From contig JAGBFH010000019.1 in NCBI GenBank assembly GCA_017936605.1, positions 1-55,327 on the forward strand: a DNA stretch of 55,327 nt. The letters run 5' to 3'. The DNA comes from Tidjanibacter sp. Its GTDB lineage: Bacteria; Bacteroidota; Bacteroidia; Bacteroidales; Rikenellaceae. Positions 33,221-43,059 of this stretch are shown in pieces (position 1 is the stretch's first letter; each line of letters starts with the position of its first letter). The translations under genes and the position numbers were made by a program. The notes beneath the pieces are model-generated. The model ran no database searches and was not told where the DNA came from. It saw only the letters and a list, made by a program, of their open reading frames with translations.

Positions 33221-34489
33221 ATGAACTCTACAAGTCTGAAAATCAGATTGATTATTATGAACTTCCTACAGTTCGCCGTATGGGGAGCCTACCTTACCAG
33301 TATGGGGTCCTATCTGGTGACCGTAGGTATGGCCGAGAACATCGGTTGGTTCTACGCCATTCAGGGCGTGGTTTCTATCTTTATGCCCACACTGGTAGGT
33401 ATTGTTGCCGACCGCTGGATTCCCGCACAGAAGGTGCTGAGCCTCTGCCACGGCTTGGCAGGTGCGCTGATGCTCGCAGCAGGTATGTATGGTCTTTCGA
33501 CCGACGCGCCCGCCTTTGGCACACTCTTCACCCTCTACTCGCTCAGCGTGGCATTCTTTATGCCCACCCTGGCACTCTCCAACTCGGTGGCCTACTCGGC
33601 GCTTAATGGTGCGGGTATGGATACCGTCAAGGCCTTCCCTCCCATCCGCGTATTCGGCACCGTGGGTTTCATCTGCGCAATGCTTCTCACTGATGGTCTG
33701 GGCTTTATGACCAACGCCAAGCAGCTCGTCTTCTCGGGCGCACTGAGCCTTGTGCTCTGCCTCTACGCCCTCACACTGCCCGCTTGCAAGGTGAACAAAC
33801 AGGTGGAGAAGAAGTCGCTGGTGGACACTCTGGGCCTGAGGGCCTTCTCGCTCTTCAAGGAGAGGAAGATGGCCATCTTCTTCATCTTCTCGATGCTTCT
33901 GGGTGTGTCGTTGCAGATTACCAACGGCTTTGCCAACCCCTTCATCACCAGTTTCAAGGACATTCCCGAGTTTGCAAACACCTTTGGTGCAAACCACGCC
34001 AACGCCCTCATCTCCCTCTCGCAGGTGAGCGAGACTCTCTGCATCCTGCTGATTCCCTTCTGCTTGCGTAAGTTCGGTATCAAGAAGGTGATGCTCATCG
34101 CTATGATGGCTTGGGTATTCCGTTTCGGCTTCTTCGGTGCAGGTAACCCCGGCAGCGGCGTATGGCTCTTCATCCTCTCGATGATTGTCTACGGTGTGGC
34201 TTTCGACTTCTTCAATGTGAGCGGCTCGCTCTATGTCGACCAGGAGACCAAACCCGAGATTCGCTCGAGCGCACAGGGTCTGTTTATGATGATGACCAAC
34301 GGCTTCGGTGCCACCATCGGTACCCTCTCGGCTCAGGCCATCGTGAACAAGTGCGTCTACTCGCTGCCCGCCGCCGAGCAGCCCGCAGGCTGGAGTCAGG
34401 CTTGGTACATCTTCGCCGCCTACGCTCTGGTTGTAGCAATTCTCTTCGCTATCCTCTTCCGCTACAAACACCAGCCCGCAAAGAATTAA
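33221..34489 (+). CDS. nucleoside permease, MFS (NupG-like)
   Basis: A 422-residue inner-membrane transporter with about 12 hydrophobic segments. The N-terminus, MNFLQFAVWGAYLTSMGSYL, matches the nucleoside:H+ symporter family (NupG/XapB). An intracellular loop around residue 200 is rich in Lys. I chose the ATG at 33221; the frame is open far upstream through the divergent TPM gene, but the -7 box at 33160-33167 excludes that. It could take up nucleosides released by the surface nuclease locus, although it lies 13 kb away and is separately transcribed. A terminator follows at 34543. Confidence 0.85.
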   Translation: MNSTSLKIRLIIMNFLQFAVWGAYLTSMGSYLVTVGMAENIGWFYAIQGVVSIFMPTLVGIVADRWIPAQKVLSLCHGLAGALMLAAGMYGLSTDAPAFGTLFTLYSLSVAFFMPTLALSNSVAYSALNGAGMDTVKAFPPIRVFGTVGFICAMLLTDGLGFMTNAKQLVFSGALSLVLCLYALTLPACKVNKQVEKKSLVDTLGLRAFSLFKERKMAIFFIFSMLLGVSLQITNGFANPFITSFKDIPEFANTFGANHANALISLSQVSETLCILLIPFCLRKFGIKKVMLIAMMAWVFRFGFFGAGNPGSGVWLFILSMIVYGVAFDFFNVSGSLYVDQETKPEIRSSAQGLFMMMTNGFGATIGTLSAQAIVNKCVYSLPAAEQPAGWSQAWYIFAAYALVVAILFAILFRYKHQPAKN

Positions 34490-34542
34490 GATAAGCAGTC
34501 AGCACTCAGCTATCAGCTGTCAGCTAATTGAAAATTAGATAT

Positions 34543-34570
34543 GCGCCCGAACTTTCGGGCGCTTTTTTTA
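34543..34570 (+). terminator. terminator after the nucleoside permease gene
   Basis: GCGCCCGAA (34543-34551) pairs with TTCGGGCGC (34554-34562), followed by seven T. Confidence 0.88.
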
Positions 34571-34621
34571 TTCCCGACATAATTTTGAATTTTGCATTTT
34601 GAATTTTGCATTTATAATAGG

Positions 34622-34629
34622 TATCTTTG
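34622..34629 (+). promoter_or_regulatory. putative -7 box of pth
   Basis: TATCTTTG matches TAnnTTTG. It makes the ATG at 34634 too close to be used and favours the pth start at 34691. Confidence 0.5.
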
Positions 34630-34690
34630 TGGGATGATTAGGGAGTTTATCGAAAAAGTCTTCCGTAGGAAGAAACGTGAGCCGGATGTT

Positions 34691-35263
34691 ATGAAGTATC
34701 TCATTGTAGGACTTGGAAATATAGGTGCCGAGTATGAGGGCACACGCCACAATGCGGGTTTCGATGTTGTGGATAGACTTGTGGAGGACGCGGGTGGCAC
34801 CTTCACCCCCGACAGGTACGCCTCCAAGGCGGAGATTCGTTGGAAGGGCCGCACGCTGGTTGTGGTGAAGCCCTCGACCTATATGAACCTCAGCGGCAAA
34901 GCCGTAAGATACTGGATGGACAAGGAGAACATCCAGCGCGAAAACCTCATTGTCATCGTTGACGACATAGCCATCCCAGTGGGCACACTCCGCATACGCG
35001 CCAAGGGCAGCGACGGCGGCCACAACGGACTCAAAAACATCGACGCTCTGTGCGGCGGAAACAACTATGCCCGCATCCGTATGGGTGTGGGTGGCGACTT
35101 CCCGCAGGGCCATCAGGTAGATTTCGTGCTGGGCAAGCTCACCCCCGAGGAGCGAGTGGAGTTCGACAAGATGGTGGAGGCCGCAGTGGCCGCCATCAAG
35201 GACTTCGTGACAATCGGCATCGAGCGCACAATGAACTACCACAACCACAAGAAGAAAAATTGA
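34691..35263 (+). CDS. pth: peptidyl-tRNA hydrolase
   Basis: A 190-residue cytosolic enzyme that frees tRNA from stalled peptidyl-tRNA. It has the family start MKYLIVGLGNIG, the catalytic His in TRHNAGFD (Asn10 and His20 region) and the DDIAIPVGTLRIR and GGHNGLKNI motifs. The alternative ATG at 34634 would add 19 basic residues and start only 4 nt after a -7 box, so I prefer 34691. It stands between the MFS terminator and rpe. Confidence 0.93.
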   Translation: MKYLIVGLGNIGAEYEGTRHNAGFDVVDRLVEDAGGTFTPDRYASKAEIRWKGRTLVVVKPSTYMNLSGKAVRYWMDKENIQRENLIVIVDDIAIPVGTLRIRAKGSDGGHNGLKNIDALCGGNNYARIRMGVGGDFPQGHQVDFVLGKLTPEERVEFDKMVEAAVAAIKDFVTIGIERTMNYHNHKKKN

Positions 35264-35380
35264 GAGCTGAGAGTTAAAAGATAAGGACCTTAAGGTCTTT
35301 AAGGTCATTAAGATTCACTAAACTCCCTACATAATTTTCAATTGTCAATTTTCAATTTTCAATTTAATAAGACAGCATAT

Positions 35381-36031
35381 ATGAACCGTATTGTTTCGCC
35401 TTCGATGCTTTCGGCCGACTTCGGTCACCTGGAGAGGGATACCAAGATGATTGACCGCAGTACGGCCGAGTGGGTCCACATTGATGTTATGGATGGTGTA
35501 TTTGTGCCCAACATCTCCTTCGGATTTCCCGTGCTGAAGGCCATCACCTCAGCCACCGAGAAGTTTATGGATGTCCATCTGATGATTGTCGAGCCCGAGA
35601 AGTATGTGGCACGCTTTGCCGAGGCAGGAGCCGACCTTGTGACCTTCCACTGGGAGGCCACCGAGAGGGTGCAGGAGTGCATCGACCTCATCCGCTCGAA
35701 GGGCGCAAAGGTGGGTATCTCGATTAAGCCCAAGACCCCTGTGAGCGTCTTGGAGGAGATTCTGCCCCAGCTGGATTTGGTGCTCATTATGAGTGTGGAG
35801 CCCGGCTTTGGCGGCCAGAGCTTCATTGAGGGCAGCACCGAGAAGGTGAGGGAACTAAGGGCTATGATTGAGCGCAAGGGGCTCAAGACGCTCATCGAGA
35901 TAGACGGAGGCGTGAGCCGCCACAACGCCCGCGAATTGTACGAGGCAGGCTGCGACGCACTCGTTGCCGGCAGTGCCGTATTCAAGGCCGCCGACCCCGA
36001 GGCCGAGATTGTCGCCATCCTCAACGCCTAA
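35381..36031 (+). CDS. rpe: ribulose-phosphate 3-epimerase
   Basis: A 216-residue TIM-barrel enzyme of the pentose phosphate pathway that interconverts ribulose 5-phosphate and xylulose 5-phosphate. Motifs are intact: SPSMLSADFGHL, HIDVMDGVFVPN, VHLMIVEPE, MSVEPGFGGQ and EIDGGVS. I chose the ATG at 35381 (MNRIVSPSML); the upstream in-frame ATG lies within AATTTTCAATT repeats. Short 9-bp-period repeats lie on both sides. Confidence 0.95.
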   Translation: MNRIVSPSMLSADFGHLERDTKMIDRSTAEWVHIDVMDGVFVPNISFGFPVLKAITSATEKFMDVHLMIVEPEKYVARFAEAGADLVTFHWEATERVQECIDLIRSKGAKVGISIKPKTPVSVLEEILPQLDLVLIMSVEPGFGGQSFIEGSTEKVRELRAMIERKGLKTLIEIDGGVSRHNARELYEAGCDALVAGSAVFKAADPEAEIVAILNA

Positions 36032-36057
36032 GAGGTGGCATAGGGAGAGTTGGGAGA

Positions 36058-36136
36058 TTAAGGAGTTTAAGGACCTTAGGGACTTTAAGGACTTTAAGGA
36101 CTTTAAGGACTTTAAGGACCTGAAGGACCTTAAGGA
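36058..36136. repeat. GGACTTTAA 9-bp tandem repeat
   Basis: About eight 9-bp units of GGACTTTAA or GGACCTTAA in register. GTAGACG repeats follow at 36197-36225. No gene is seen between rpe and the ABC-F gene. Confidence 0.8.
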
Positions 36137-36264
36137 ATAGATAGCCCCTCGAAACTCACTAAACTCACTAAATTCCCTAACAACAGGGTATTGGCGTCGG
36201 TAGACGGTAGACGGTAGACGGTAGGCATATAACACACAGAAAACGCCCGCAAGAGGGATTTTTT

Positions 36265-38202
36265 ATGGTTTCGATTGATAATGTAACGGTATCGTTTGGT
36301 GGTTGGGACCTTTTCAAGGATATCTCACTGCTGATAAACCCACGCGACAGGATTGGTCTGGTGGGTAAGAATGGCGCGGGCAAGACTACGCTCCTGAAGG
36401 TCATTATGGGTATGCAGCCCCCAACGGCGGGTGTGGTCACAATGAGCAGCGACACGACGCTCGGCTACCTGCCTCAGCAGATGAAGGTCCACGACACCAC
36501 AACCCTCAAGGAGGAGACCGCCAAGGCCTTTGAGGAGGTGCTCTTCCTCGAGAGCGAGATGGAGCGCCTGACGGCCGAGATAGCCGCGCGCGAGGACTAC
36601 GAGAGCGAGGAGTATGGCGACCTTGTACACCGCCTGAGCGAGGCCACCGAGCGCCACAACCTGCTCGGGGGCGAGAGCCGCGAGGCACAGATTGAGCGCA
36701 CACTGCTCGGTCTGGGATTCAAGCGCGACGACCTGGACAAGCCCACAAGTACCTTTAGTGGCGGTTGGAGGATGCGTATCGAGCTGGCCAAGCTGCTGCT
36801 TCGTCGCCCCTCTGTCTTCCTCCTCGACGAGCCCACCAACCACCTCGACATCGAGAGTATCCAGTGGCTCGAGGGCTACCTCAAGGAGTACCCGGGTGCC
36901 GTTCTGCTCATCTCCCACGACAGGGATTTTCTTGACAATGTGACCAACCGCACTGTGGAGCTGTTGTTGGGGAAGGTCTACGACTACAAGGTGCCCTACT
37001 CGCAGTATGTGCAGCTGCGCAAGGAGCGCCGCGAGGCACAGGTGGCGGCCTACAACAACCAGCAGCGACTCATCGAGAAGACCGAGGAGTTCATCGAAAA
37101 GTTCCGCTACAAACCCACCAAGAGCAACCAGGTGCAGAGCCGAGTGAAACAGCTCGAGAGGCTCGACAGGATAGAGATTGACGAGGAGGACCTGAGCGCC
37201 CTGAACCTCAAGTTCCCACCAGCCCCCCGTAGTGGCCAGATTGTGGCCGAGATTAAGGAGGTGGGCAAGCGTTTCGACCAGAAGCGCGTCTTCTCGGGTG
37301 CCAACTTCACCATCGAGAAGGGCGACCGCATAGCCCTGGTGGGCCGCAATGGTGAGGGCAAGACCACCCTTGCACGCATCCTTATCGGCGAGCTGGAGCC
37401 CTCGGAGGGCAGCATCAAGCGAGGTGCCAATGTGAGCGTGGGCTACTATGCCCAGAATCAAGACGACCTGATGGATGGCGACTTCACAGTCTATGACACC
37501 CTCGACAAGGTGGCCGTGGGCGACATCCGCACCCGACTGCGCGACATCCTCGGCGCCTTCCTCTTCCGTGGTGAGGATGTGGACAAGAAGGTGAGGGTTC
37601 TCTCGGGAGGTGAGCGCTCGAGGCTCGCAATGGCCCGTATGATGCTCTCGCCCCACAACCTTCTGGTGCTCGACGAGCCCACCAACCATATGGATATGCG
37701 TTCGAAGGATATCCTCAAGGAGGCCCTTCTGAAGTATGACGGCACACTTGTGGTCGTTTCGCACGATAGGGAGTTCCTCGACGGACTGGTAGACAAGGTC
37801 TATGAGTTCCGCGACGGCGGCGTGAAGGAGTATCTGGGAGGCATCCGCTACTTCCTCGAGAAGCGCCACTTGGAGGATATGCGCCAGATTGAGGCCAAGG
37901 AGGCCACCATCAAGGAGCAGAAGAGCACCAGCGGCAAGGAGGACTATATGGCCAAGAAGGAGAACGAGAGGCTCATACGCAAGACCCAGCGAGCCATTGA
38001 GGAGTGCGAGAGGCGCGTGGCAGCACTCGAGGCCGAGGTGGCCGAGTGGGACACCAAACTCTCCGCCCCCGAGGAGCACGGCATAGACCTCTCGGACAGC
38101 AAGGTCTTCGAGGACTACAACGCCCTCAAACAGCGTCTGGCCTTCGAGGAGCACGAGTGGGAGAAGCTGTGCTACGAATTGGAATTACTTCAGGACAATT
38201 GA
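36265..38202 (+). CDS. ABC-F family ATPase (translation factor type)
   Basis: A 645-residue soluble protein with two ATPase domains and no membrane segments. First P-loop GKNGAGKTT (about residues 34-42), signature [16 protein letters not shown]; second P-loop GRNGEGKTT (about 360), signature [16 protein letters not shown], Walker [15 protein letters not shown] charged linker joins the domains and a Lys/Glu-rich coiled coil forms the C-terminus. ABC-F proteins act on the ribosomal E site; some protect against antibiotics. The Uup-like C-terminal coiled coil favours a housekeeping role, but subtype is not certain. Confidence 0.9.
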   Translation: MVSIDNVTVSFGGWDLFKDISLLINPRDRIGLVGKNGAGKTTLLKVIMGMQPPTAGVVTMSSDTTLGYLPQQMKVHDTTTLKEETAKAFEEVLFLESEMERLTAEIAAREDYESEEYGDLVHRLSEATERHNLLGGESREAQIERTLLGLGFKRDDLDKPTSTFSGGWRMRIELAKLLLRRPSVFLLDEPTNHLDIESIQWLEGYLKEYPGAVLLISHDRDFLDNVTNRTVELLLGKVYDYKVPYSQYVQLRKERREAQVAAYNNQQRLIEKTEEFIEKFRYKPTKSNQVQSRVKQLERLDRIEIDEEDLSALNLKFPPAPRSGQIVAEIKEVGKRFDQKRVFSGANFTIEKGDRIALVGRNGEGKTTLARILIGELEPSEGSIKRGANVSVGYYAQNQDDLMDGDFTVYDTLDKVAVGDIRTRLRDILGAFLFRGEDVDKKVRVLSGGERSRLAMARMMLSPHNLLVLDEPTNHMDMRSKDILKEALLKYDGTLVVVSHDREFLDGLVDKVYEFRDGGVKEYLGGIRYFLEKRHLEDMRQIEAKEATIKEQKSTSGKEDYMAKKENERLIRKTQRAIEECERRVAALEAEVAEWDTKLSAPEEHGIDLSDSKVFEDYNALKQRLAFEEHEWEKLCYELELLQDN

Positions 38203-38269
38203 AAATTGACAATGGACAATGGACAATTGCTGTTAGACTTTAGACTGTAGACTTTAGACAAAATAAAAT

Positions 38270-39187
38270 ATGGAGGAATTTTTGAAGGATAAGCGTGAGC
38301 GCAGGCCTCGCGCAGAGTATAGGCCCACAGAGGAGCCCCAGTACACCGAGGCACGAGATTTGAATTGGGAGGAGCGCACACGCGCCGCCCATAGTGAGAG
38401 CCGCCAACGCTCGGAGCACAAGCCCAGAGAGCGAAGAGAGAGGGTTGCGACTGACGAGAATATCGTCTATGGTCTGAGGCCCGTGATTGAGGCCATCGAG
38501 ACCGACAAACAAATCGAGAAACTCTATGTCAAGAAGGGTGCCGAGGGTCAGCTTATGGCCGACCTCAAGGACCTCTGCTATCGCAGCCGCATACGCTATC
38601 AGGAGGTGCCCGTGGAGAAGCTCAACCGCCTCACCCGAGGCAACCATCAGGGCGTGGTGGCCGTCATCGCCCCCATCGCCTATGTGGAGTTGGAGGACAT
38701 TCTGGATAGGATTCCCGACGACGAGAAGGCACTCATCGTGGTCTTTGATGGCGTTACGGATGTGAGGAACTTCGGAGCCATCGCCCGCTCGGCGGAGTGT
38801 GCCGGTGCCCACGGTCTTATCTGCCCCCTGAAGAACTCCGCACCCGTCAATGCCGACGCCATTCGCTCGTCGGCAGGCGCGCTCACACGCATACCCGTAC
38901 ACCGCGCGGGCAGCATCCGCAACACGCTCAAGACCCTCTCGCAGCAGGGTATGCAGATTGTGGCCGCCACCGAGAAGGCCGACACCATTCTGTTCGATGC
39001 CGACCTCACGAAGCCCACCGTACTGGTTATGGGCAACGAGGAGACGGGCATCAGCAAGGAGGTGCTCAAGCTCTGCGACTGCAAGGCGGCAATTCCTATG
39101 GTGGGAGCCATCGAGAGCCTCAATGTGTCGGCAGCGGCCGCCGTTATGCTCTTTGAGAGCGTAAGGCAGCGTTTCTGCAAGGAGTAA
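38270..39187 (+). CDS. rlmB: 23S rRNA (guanosine 2251-2'-O)-methyltransferase
   Basis: A 305-residue SPOUT methyltransferase. Residues 1-60 form a low-complexity Arg/Glu-rich extension, longer than in E. coli RlmB. Then the substrate-binding domain (YGLRPVIEAIETDKQIEKL) and the knotted domain with VRNFGAIARSAECAGAHG, VLVMGNEETGIS and ESLNVSAAAAVMLFE. RlmB modifies the peptidyl-transferase P-loop of 23S rRNA. It is followed after 26 nt by the YgjP-like gene. Confidence 0.88.
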   Translation: MEEFLKDKRERRPRAEYRPTEEPQYTEARDLNWEERTRAAHSESRQRSEHKPRERRERVATDENIVYGLRPVIEAIETDKQIEKLYVKKGAEGQLMADLKDLCYRSRIRYQEVPVEKLNRLTRGNHQGVVAVIAPIAYVELEDILDRIPDDEKALIVVFDGVTDVRNFGAIARSAECAGAHGLICPLKNSAPVNADAIRSSAGALTRIPVHRAGSIRNTLKTLSQQGMQIVAATEKADTILFDADLTKPTVLVMGNEETGISKEVLKLCDCKAAIPMVGAIESLNVSAAAAVMLFESVRQRFCKE

Positions 39188-39213
39188 GGGGTCACAAATT
39201 TCTGCAAGCGGAT

Positions 39214-39759
39214 ATGGCAGAGAGGGGCTACACCATTGAGCTCAGGCGGAGTCGTCGCGCCAAGCGCACCTCGCTGCGCATCACGCGCGAGGGCCAGGTG
39301 AGGCTCACGATTCCCTGGTGGGGCTCCAAGAGGGCAGCTCTCGCGTGGGCCGAGGAGCGCCACGAGTGGATAGTGGCCGCCCTCGAGAGAATCAAAAGGC
39401 GCAGTGAAGGAGACCCACCCCTCACCGATGAGCAGGTGGAGGCCCTACGCAAAGTGGCCAAGGAGCTTCTACCCCGCATACTTGAGATGGCCTCAGAGAA
39501 GACGGGACTCAGGTATGGCCGCCTTACAATCCGCAAAACCCACTCGCGCTGGGGCAGTTGCACAAGAGAGGGCAACATCTCACTCTCGCTCTTTCTGGCT
39601 GCTCTACCCGAGGAGTTGATTGAGTTTGTCTGCATCCACGAACTCTGCCACACGGTGCACCCCAACCACTCGGCCGAGTTCCACGCACTGGTGAATCTCC
39701 ACACCGCAGGCAGGGAGAAAGAGCTCCAAAAGAGGCTTAAAAATTTTGTGCCGAGGTAG
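39214..39759 (+). CDS. YgjP-like (DUF45) metallopeptidase
   Basis: A 181-residue soluble protein of the YgjP/SprT-like family. The zinc motif HELCH in FVCIHELCHTVHPNHS is intact, with the third His in the same segment, and the family motif TRKTHSRWGSCT-like (IRKTHSRWGSC) precedes it. The role is not established beyond predicted metal-dependent proteolysis. Its basic N-terminus (ELRRSRRAKRTSLRI) is typical. It probably shares a transcript with rlmB. Confidence 0.85.
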   Translation: MAERGYTIELRRSRRAKRTSLRITREGQVRLTIPWWGSKRAALAWAEERHEWIVAALERIKRRSEGDPPLTDEQVEALRKVAKELLPRILEMASEKTGLRYGRLTIRKTHSRWGSCTREGNISLSLFLAALPEELIEFVCIHELCHTVHPNHSAEFHALVNLHTAGREKELQKRLKNFVPR

Positions 39760-39764
39760 ATTTT

Positions 39765-39795
39765 TTTGATTTGGCGAAAAAAATTACTACCTTTG
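39765..39795 (+). promoter_or_regulatory. Bacteroidetes promoter of the deiminase-like gene
   Basis: TTTG (39765-39768), 19-bp spacer, TACCTTTG (39788-39795). The leader to the ATG at 39829 is about 28 nt. Confidence 0.7.
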
Positions 39796-39828
39796 GGAAA
39801 TGCGAAAGCGACTAAAACCTTATATACT

Positions 39829-41010
39829 ATGATAATCCTAATGCACGAGCCCACCGATGAGCTTTTCCTCGGTGTAATGCACCCCGATGCAGCTCTCTTC
39901 TCGGACTACTTCGACATTGAGCTTGCAGCCAAAGAACACGCCGCCTACCGCGCCGCACTCGAGCGCTTCGGCGCAAAGGTACTCACCGTCCGCCAGATTC
40001 TCCTGGAGGGCACTCTCGACAAGGAGGGCCGCCCCATTGAGGGCAAGGAGCTAAACGAGCTGAGGGCCTTCGCATCGCGTTTTCTGACCTACAACACCTC
40101 CAACATCCCCGATGAGGCCAAGGCCCAAGAGAGGTATAAGAAGATGATTATCGACCGAGCCAACCCCAAGGACCTCGTGAAGATGATTATGCTCCAGCCC
40201 GAGATTGTCCTCTCCTACACCGAGAGCAACACAGGCTTTGCGGCCACCTACATCCAGCGCCCCATTATGAACATCTTTTTTATGCGCGACCAGATGATTT
40301 CCACCGCCAAGGGTATCGTCATCGGCCGTATGAACTCCGCACAGCGACAACTCGAGTGCGAGATTGCAGAGTTCTGCCTGAATAAGATTGGCTTCCCTCC
40401 CATCTACCACATCGAGGGCGAGAACGCCTATCTCGAGGGTGGCGACTTCCTCCCCTTCGGCGACTACGCCTTCATAGGTCAGGGTCTGCGCACCACACAG
40501 GAGGCTATCGACCAACTGATGGAGCACGACCTGCTGGGCGCAAACAAGGTGGTTGTTGTGAAGGATATCTGGGATGAGCAGGAGCAGATGCACCTGGATA
40601 CCTATTTTAATATTATAGACCGCGACTTGTGCACCCTCTCGGAGGCACGCTATCTGGCAGCCAAGGGCGATTCGCAGTACCTGAAGATTGACCTCTGGGA
40701 GCGCGAGGCTCCGGGCGAGCCCTACCACAAGGCCTTCTGCGACATCTCCTTTGTGGACTTCATTGAGGATGAGCTGAAGATGAAGGTTATCCCCATCCAG
40801 CGCAGCGACGAGCTCACCTATGCAAACAACTTCCTCACCCTCGCTCCTCGCAAGATTATGGCCGTTGCGGGTCAGTCGGTGGAGCTTCAGGAGGCCTTCA
40901 AGGCCAACTTCGTGGATGTCACCTGGGTGCCCCTCACAAACCTCACCAAGGGTTACGGTGCGGCCCACTGTATGACACAGATTCTCGACGACGGCGATGT
41001 GCTGTTCTAA
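39829..41010 (+). CDS. arginine deiminase-family enzyme
   Basis: A 393-residue guanidino-group-modifying enzyme. Landmarks align with arginine deiminase: PIMNIFFMRDQM (usual pattern RDP), GRMNSAQRQLE, EGGDFLPFGDYAFIGQG, the catalytic His in MHLDTYFNIID and the nucleophile Cys in AAHCMTQ. Classical enzymes hydrolyse arginine to citrulline and ammonia; the RDP to RDQ change may alter substrate or activity. No carbamate kinase or ornithine transcarbamylase gene is adjacent, so an energy-yielding ADI pathway is not shown here. I chose the ATG at 39829, downstream of the promoter. Confidence 0.8.
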   Translation: MIILMHEPTDELFLGVMHPDAALFSDYFDIELAAKEHAAYRAALERFGAKVLTVRQILLEGTLDKEGRPIEGKELNELRAFASRFLTYNTSNIPDEAKAQERYKKMIIDRANPKDLVKMIMLQPEIVLSYTESNTGFAATYIQRPIMNIFFMRDQMISTAKGIVIGRMNSAQRQLECEIAEFCLNKIGFPPIYHIEGENAYLEGGDFLPFGDYAFIGQGLRTTQEAIDQLMEHDLLGANKVVVVKDIWDEQEQMHLDTYFNIIDRDLCTLSEARYLAAKGDSQYLKIDLWEREAPGEPYHKAFCDISFVDFIEDELKMKVIPIQRSDELTYANNFLTLAPRKIMAVAGQSVELQEAFKANFVDVTWVPLTNLTKGYGAAHCMTQILDDGDVLF

Positions 41011-41013
41011 ATA

Positions 41014-41048
41014 ACAAAAAAGCTCCCGAGGTTTCGGGAGCTTTTTTT
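41014..41048 (+). terminator. terminator after the deiminase-like gene
   Basis: AAAAAAGCTCCCGA pairs with TCGGGAGCTTTTTT around a GGTT loop. Confidence 0.88.
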
Positions 41049-41167
41049 GTTATGCTATTAGCTGTTAGCTTTTTTTAACCTAATTTTCGCGAAACTCAAC
41101 AGGTTGAAATTCCGAAACATCCGCTTTTCAAAGAGCCTTCTCAAAGGCTCTTTTCGCGAAACTCAAG

Positions 41168-42814
41168 TTATTTCAGGAGTGCTCGTGCCTGCTCGAGTGC
41201 GGCCTCGGTGACATCCGCGCCCGAGAGCATTGCGGCCACCTCCGAAATGCGCTCCTCGGGGCTCAGGTGTTTTATGTGGGTGCGCCCATCGCCAGAGTCC
41301 TTGTAGACCTTGAAGTGGGTGTCGCCCTTGGAGGCCACCTGCGGCAGGTGGGTGATGTTGATAACCTGACGGCCGGCCGAGAGTTCGGCAATAATCTGGC
41401 CCGTCACATCGGCTATGCGGCCCGAGATGCCCGTATCAATCTCATCGAAAACGACCGTAGGCATCTCCATCTTGTCGGCCACCAAAGCCTTCAGGCAGAG
41501 CATCACGCGCGAAATCTCACCGCCCGAAGCCACCCTCTCGAGTGGTTGGGGCTGGAACTTGGTAGACGAGGAGAAGAGGAACGCGAGGCTATCGCCACCC
41601 GAGGCTGTGAGCCCATCGGCGGGCCTAATATCACAAAGGAAACTGCTGTGCTCCATACCGAGCCTCGAGAGCATAGCCACAACCTTGCGGGAGAGCTCCT
41701 CGCCCGCCCTCTTGCGCGAGGCGGTAATCTTCGCGGCGCACTCCTCGGCCCTCCTACGGGCCGTCTGCATCTCTCGCTCAAGCGACTCGAGCGCCTGGTC
41801 GGCATCAACAATCATCCCCAGTCGCTGGGCGTAATCTTTCTCAATGGCGATGAGCTCCTCGACCCTCTGCACACCGTGTTTGCGGAACAGGGTGTAGATG
41901 GCATCAATCCTATCCACAACCTCGTGGGCCCTGGCGGGGTTGCCCTCCACCCTCTCGCGCTGCTCGCCGAGCTGTGCGGAGATATCCTTGAGCTCCACAA
42001 GCGTGCCCCTAAGCCTCTCGGCAATCTCCTCGGCAGGGGCATATACATCCCTCACCTTCTGGAAGTAGCCCTCAATGCGTTTGAGCCTTGCCAGAACACC
42101 ATTCTCATCCTCATCCAAGAGGTTGCCGCCCTCGCCTAAAGCCTCAGTTATGCGCTCCACATTATCCAGCAGGCGCTGCTCGCTCTCGAGCTCTTCGAGT
42201 TCGCCTGCACGCAGTCCCAGAGCGGCAAGTTGGCTGTGCTGAAACTCAATATACTCTCTATCTTTCTGGGCCTCCTCGACCTTTCGGCGAAGGGATGCAA
42301 GATTGCTCTCGGCCTCACGCAGAGCCGCAAATGAGAGTCTATACTCCTCACGCAGGGCACCATTTCCGGCCAACGCATCCACAATGCTCATACGGAAGCG
42401 CTCGTCGGCCACCATCAGTGAGTGGTGTTGGGAGTGGATGTCTATAAGGCGCGCGCCCAACTCCTTGAGCACCGAGAGTTGCACGGGAAGGTCGTTCACA
42501 TAGGCCCTCGACTTGCCCGCAGGGGTTATGACCCTACGGATGATGCACTCCTCGGCCCACTCCAGGTCGTTCTCCTCGAAGAACTCCTCCAGGTGGTAGG
42601 CACCAATCTCAAAGCACCCCTCGACCACACAGCCACGACCACTCTCCTTCAGGGTGGCAATATCGGCCCTGTCGCCCAGCACCAAGCCCAGAGCACCCAG
42701 AAGGATACTCTTACCCGCACCCGTCTCACCGGTGATGATGTTCAGGTTGGGCGAGAGTGTCATATCCAGGCGCTCGATAAGAGCGTAGTTCTCAACTGTA
42801 AGGTGGCGTAACAT
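41168..42814 (-). CDS. recN: DNA repair protein RecN
   Basis: A 548-residue SMC-like ATPase of double-strand break repair. P-loop GETGAGKS is at about residues 30-37; the central part is a long Glu/Arg-rich coiled coil; the C-terminal head has the signature LERVASGGEISRVMLCLKAL and Walker B VVFDEIDTGISG. It is separated by 245 nt from rpoZ. A small hairpin (AAGAGCCTT/AAGGCTCTT, 41131-41152) lies downstream, but without a long T run. Confidence 0.94.
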   Translation of the reverse strand: MLRHLTVENYALIERLDMTLSPNLNIITGETGAGKSILLGALGLVLGDRADIATLKESGRGCVVEGCFEIGAYHLEEFFEENDLEWAEECIIRRVITPAGKSRAYVNDLPVQLSVLKELGARLIDIHSQHHSLMVADERFRMSIVDALAGNGALREEYRLSFAALREAESNLASLRRKVEEAQKDREYIEFQHSQLAALGLRAGELEELESEQRLLDNVERITEALGEGGNLLDEDENGVLARLKRIEGYFQKVRDVYAPAEEIAERLRGTLVELKDISAQLGEQRERVEGNPARAHEVVDRIDAIYTLFRKHGVQRVEELIAIEKDYAQRLGMIVDADQALESLEREMQTARRRAEECAAKITASRKRAGEELSRKVVAMLSRLGMEHSSFLCDIRPADGLTASGGDSLAFLFSSSTKFQPQPLERVASGGEISRVMLCLKALVADKMEMPTVVFDEIDTGISGRIADVTGQIIAELSAGRQVINITHLPQVASKGDTHFKVYKDSGDGRTHIKHLSPEERISEVAAMLSGADVTEAALEQARALLK

Positions 42815-43059
42815 TTCTCTGCGGCTGTTGTCTATGTATGGTGATGTGTGGGCCCAATTAAGCGCGGCCCTCGCTGTGGGGTGTATGGCTTCTATTGGCT
42901 ATCGCACCCCCCTTAAAAAAAGCGTGCGGGTCTTATCAAAGAGGCGGGCGCGAGGTTTGTATCACTCTCCCCTGCCCGCCTAAAATCTCTTTGGGCACCT
43001 CTCGGGAGTATTCCCCACCCCCTAAGGCAAGCGCCCATCCCCCCCAAAAAGGGGCATCT

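Noticed and set aside
36058..36136. Possible CRISPR array
   Set aside because: The period is 9 bp with no unique spacers; this is a simple tandem repeat. No cas genes are near.
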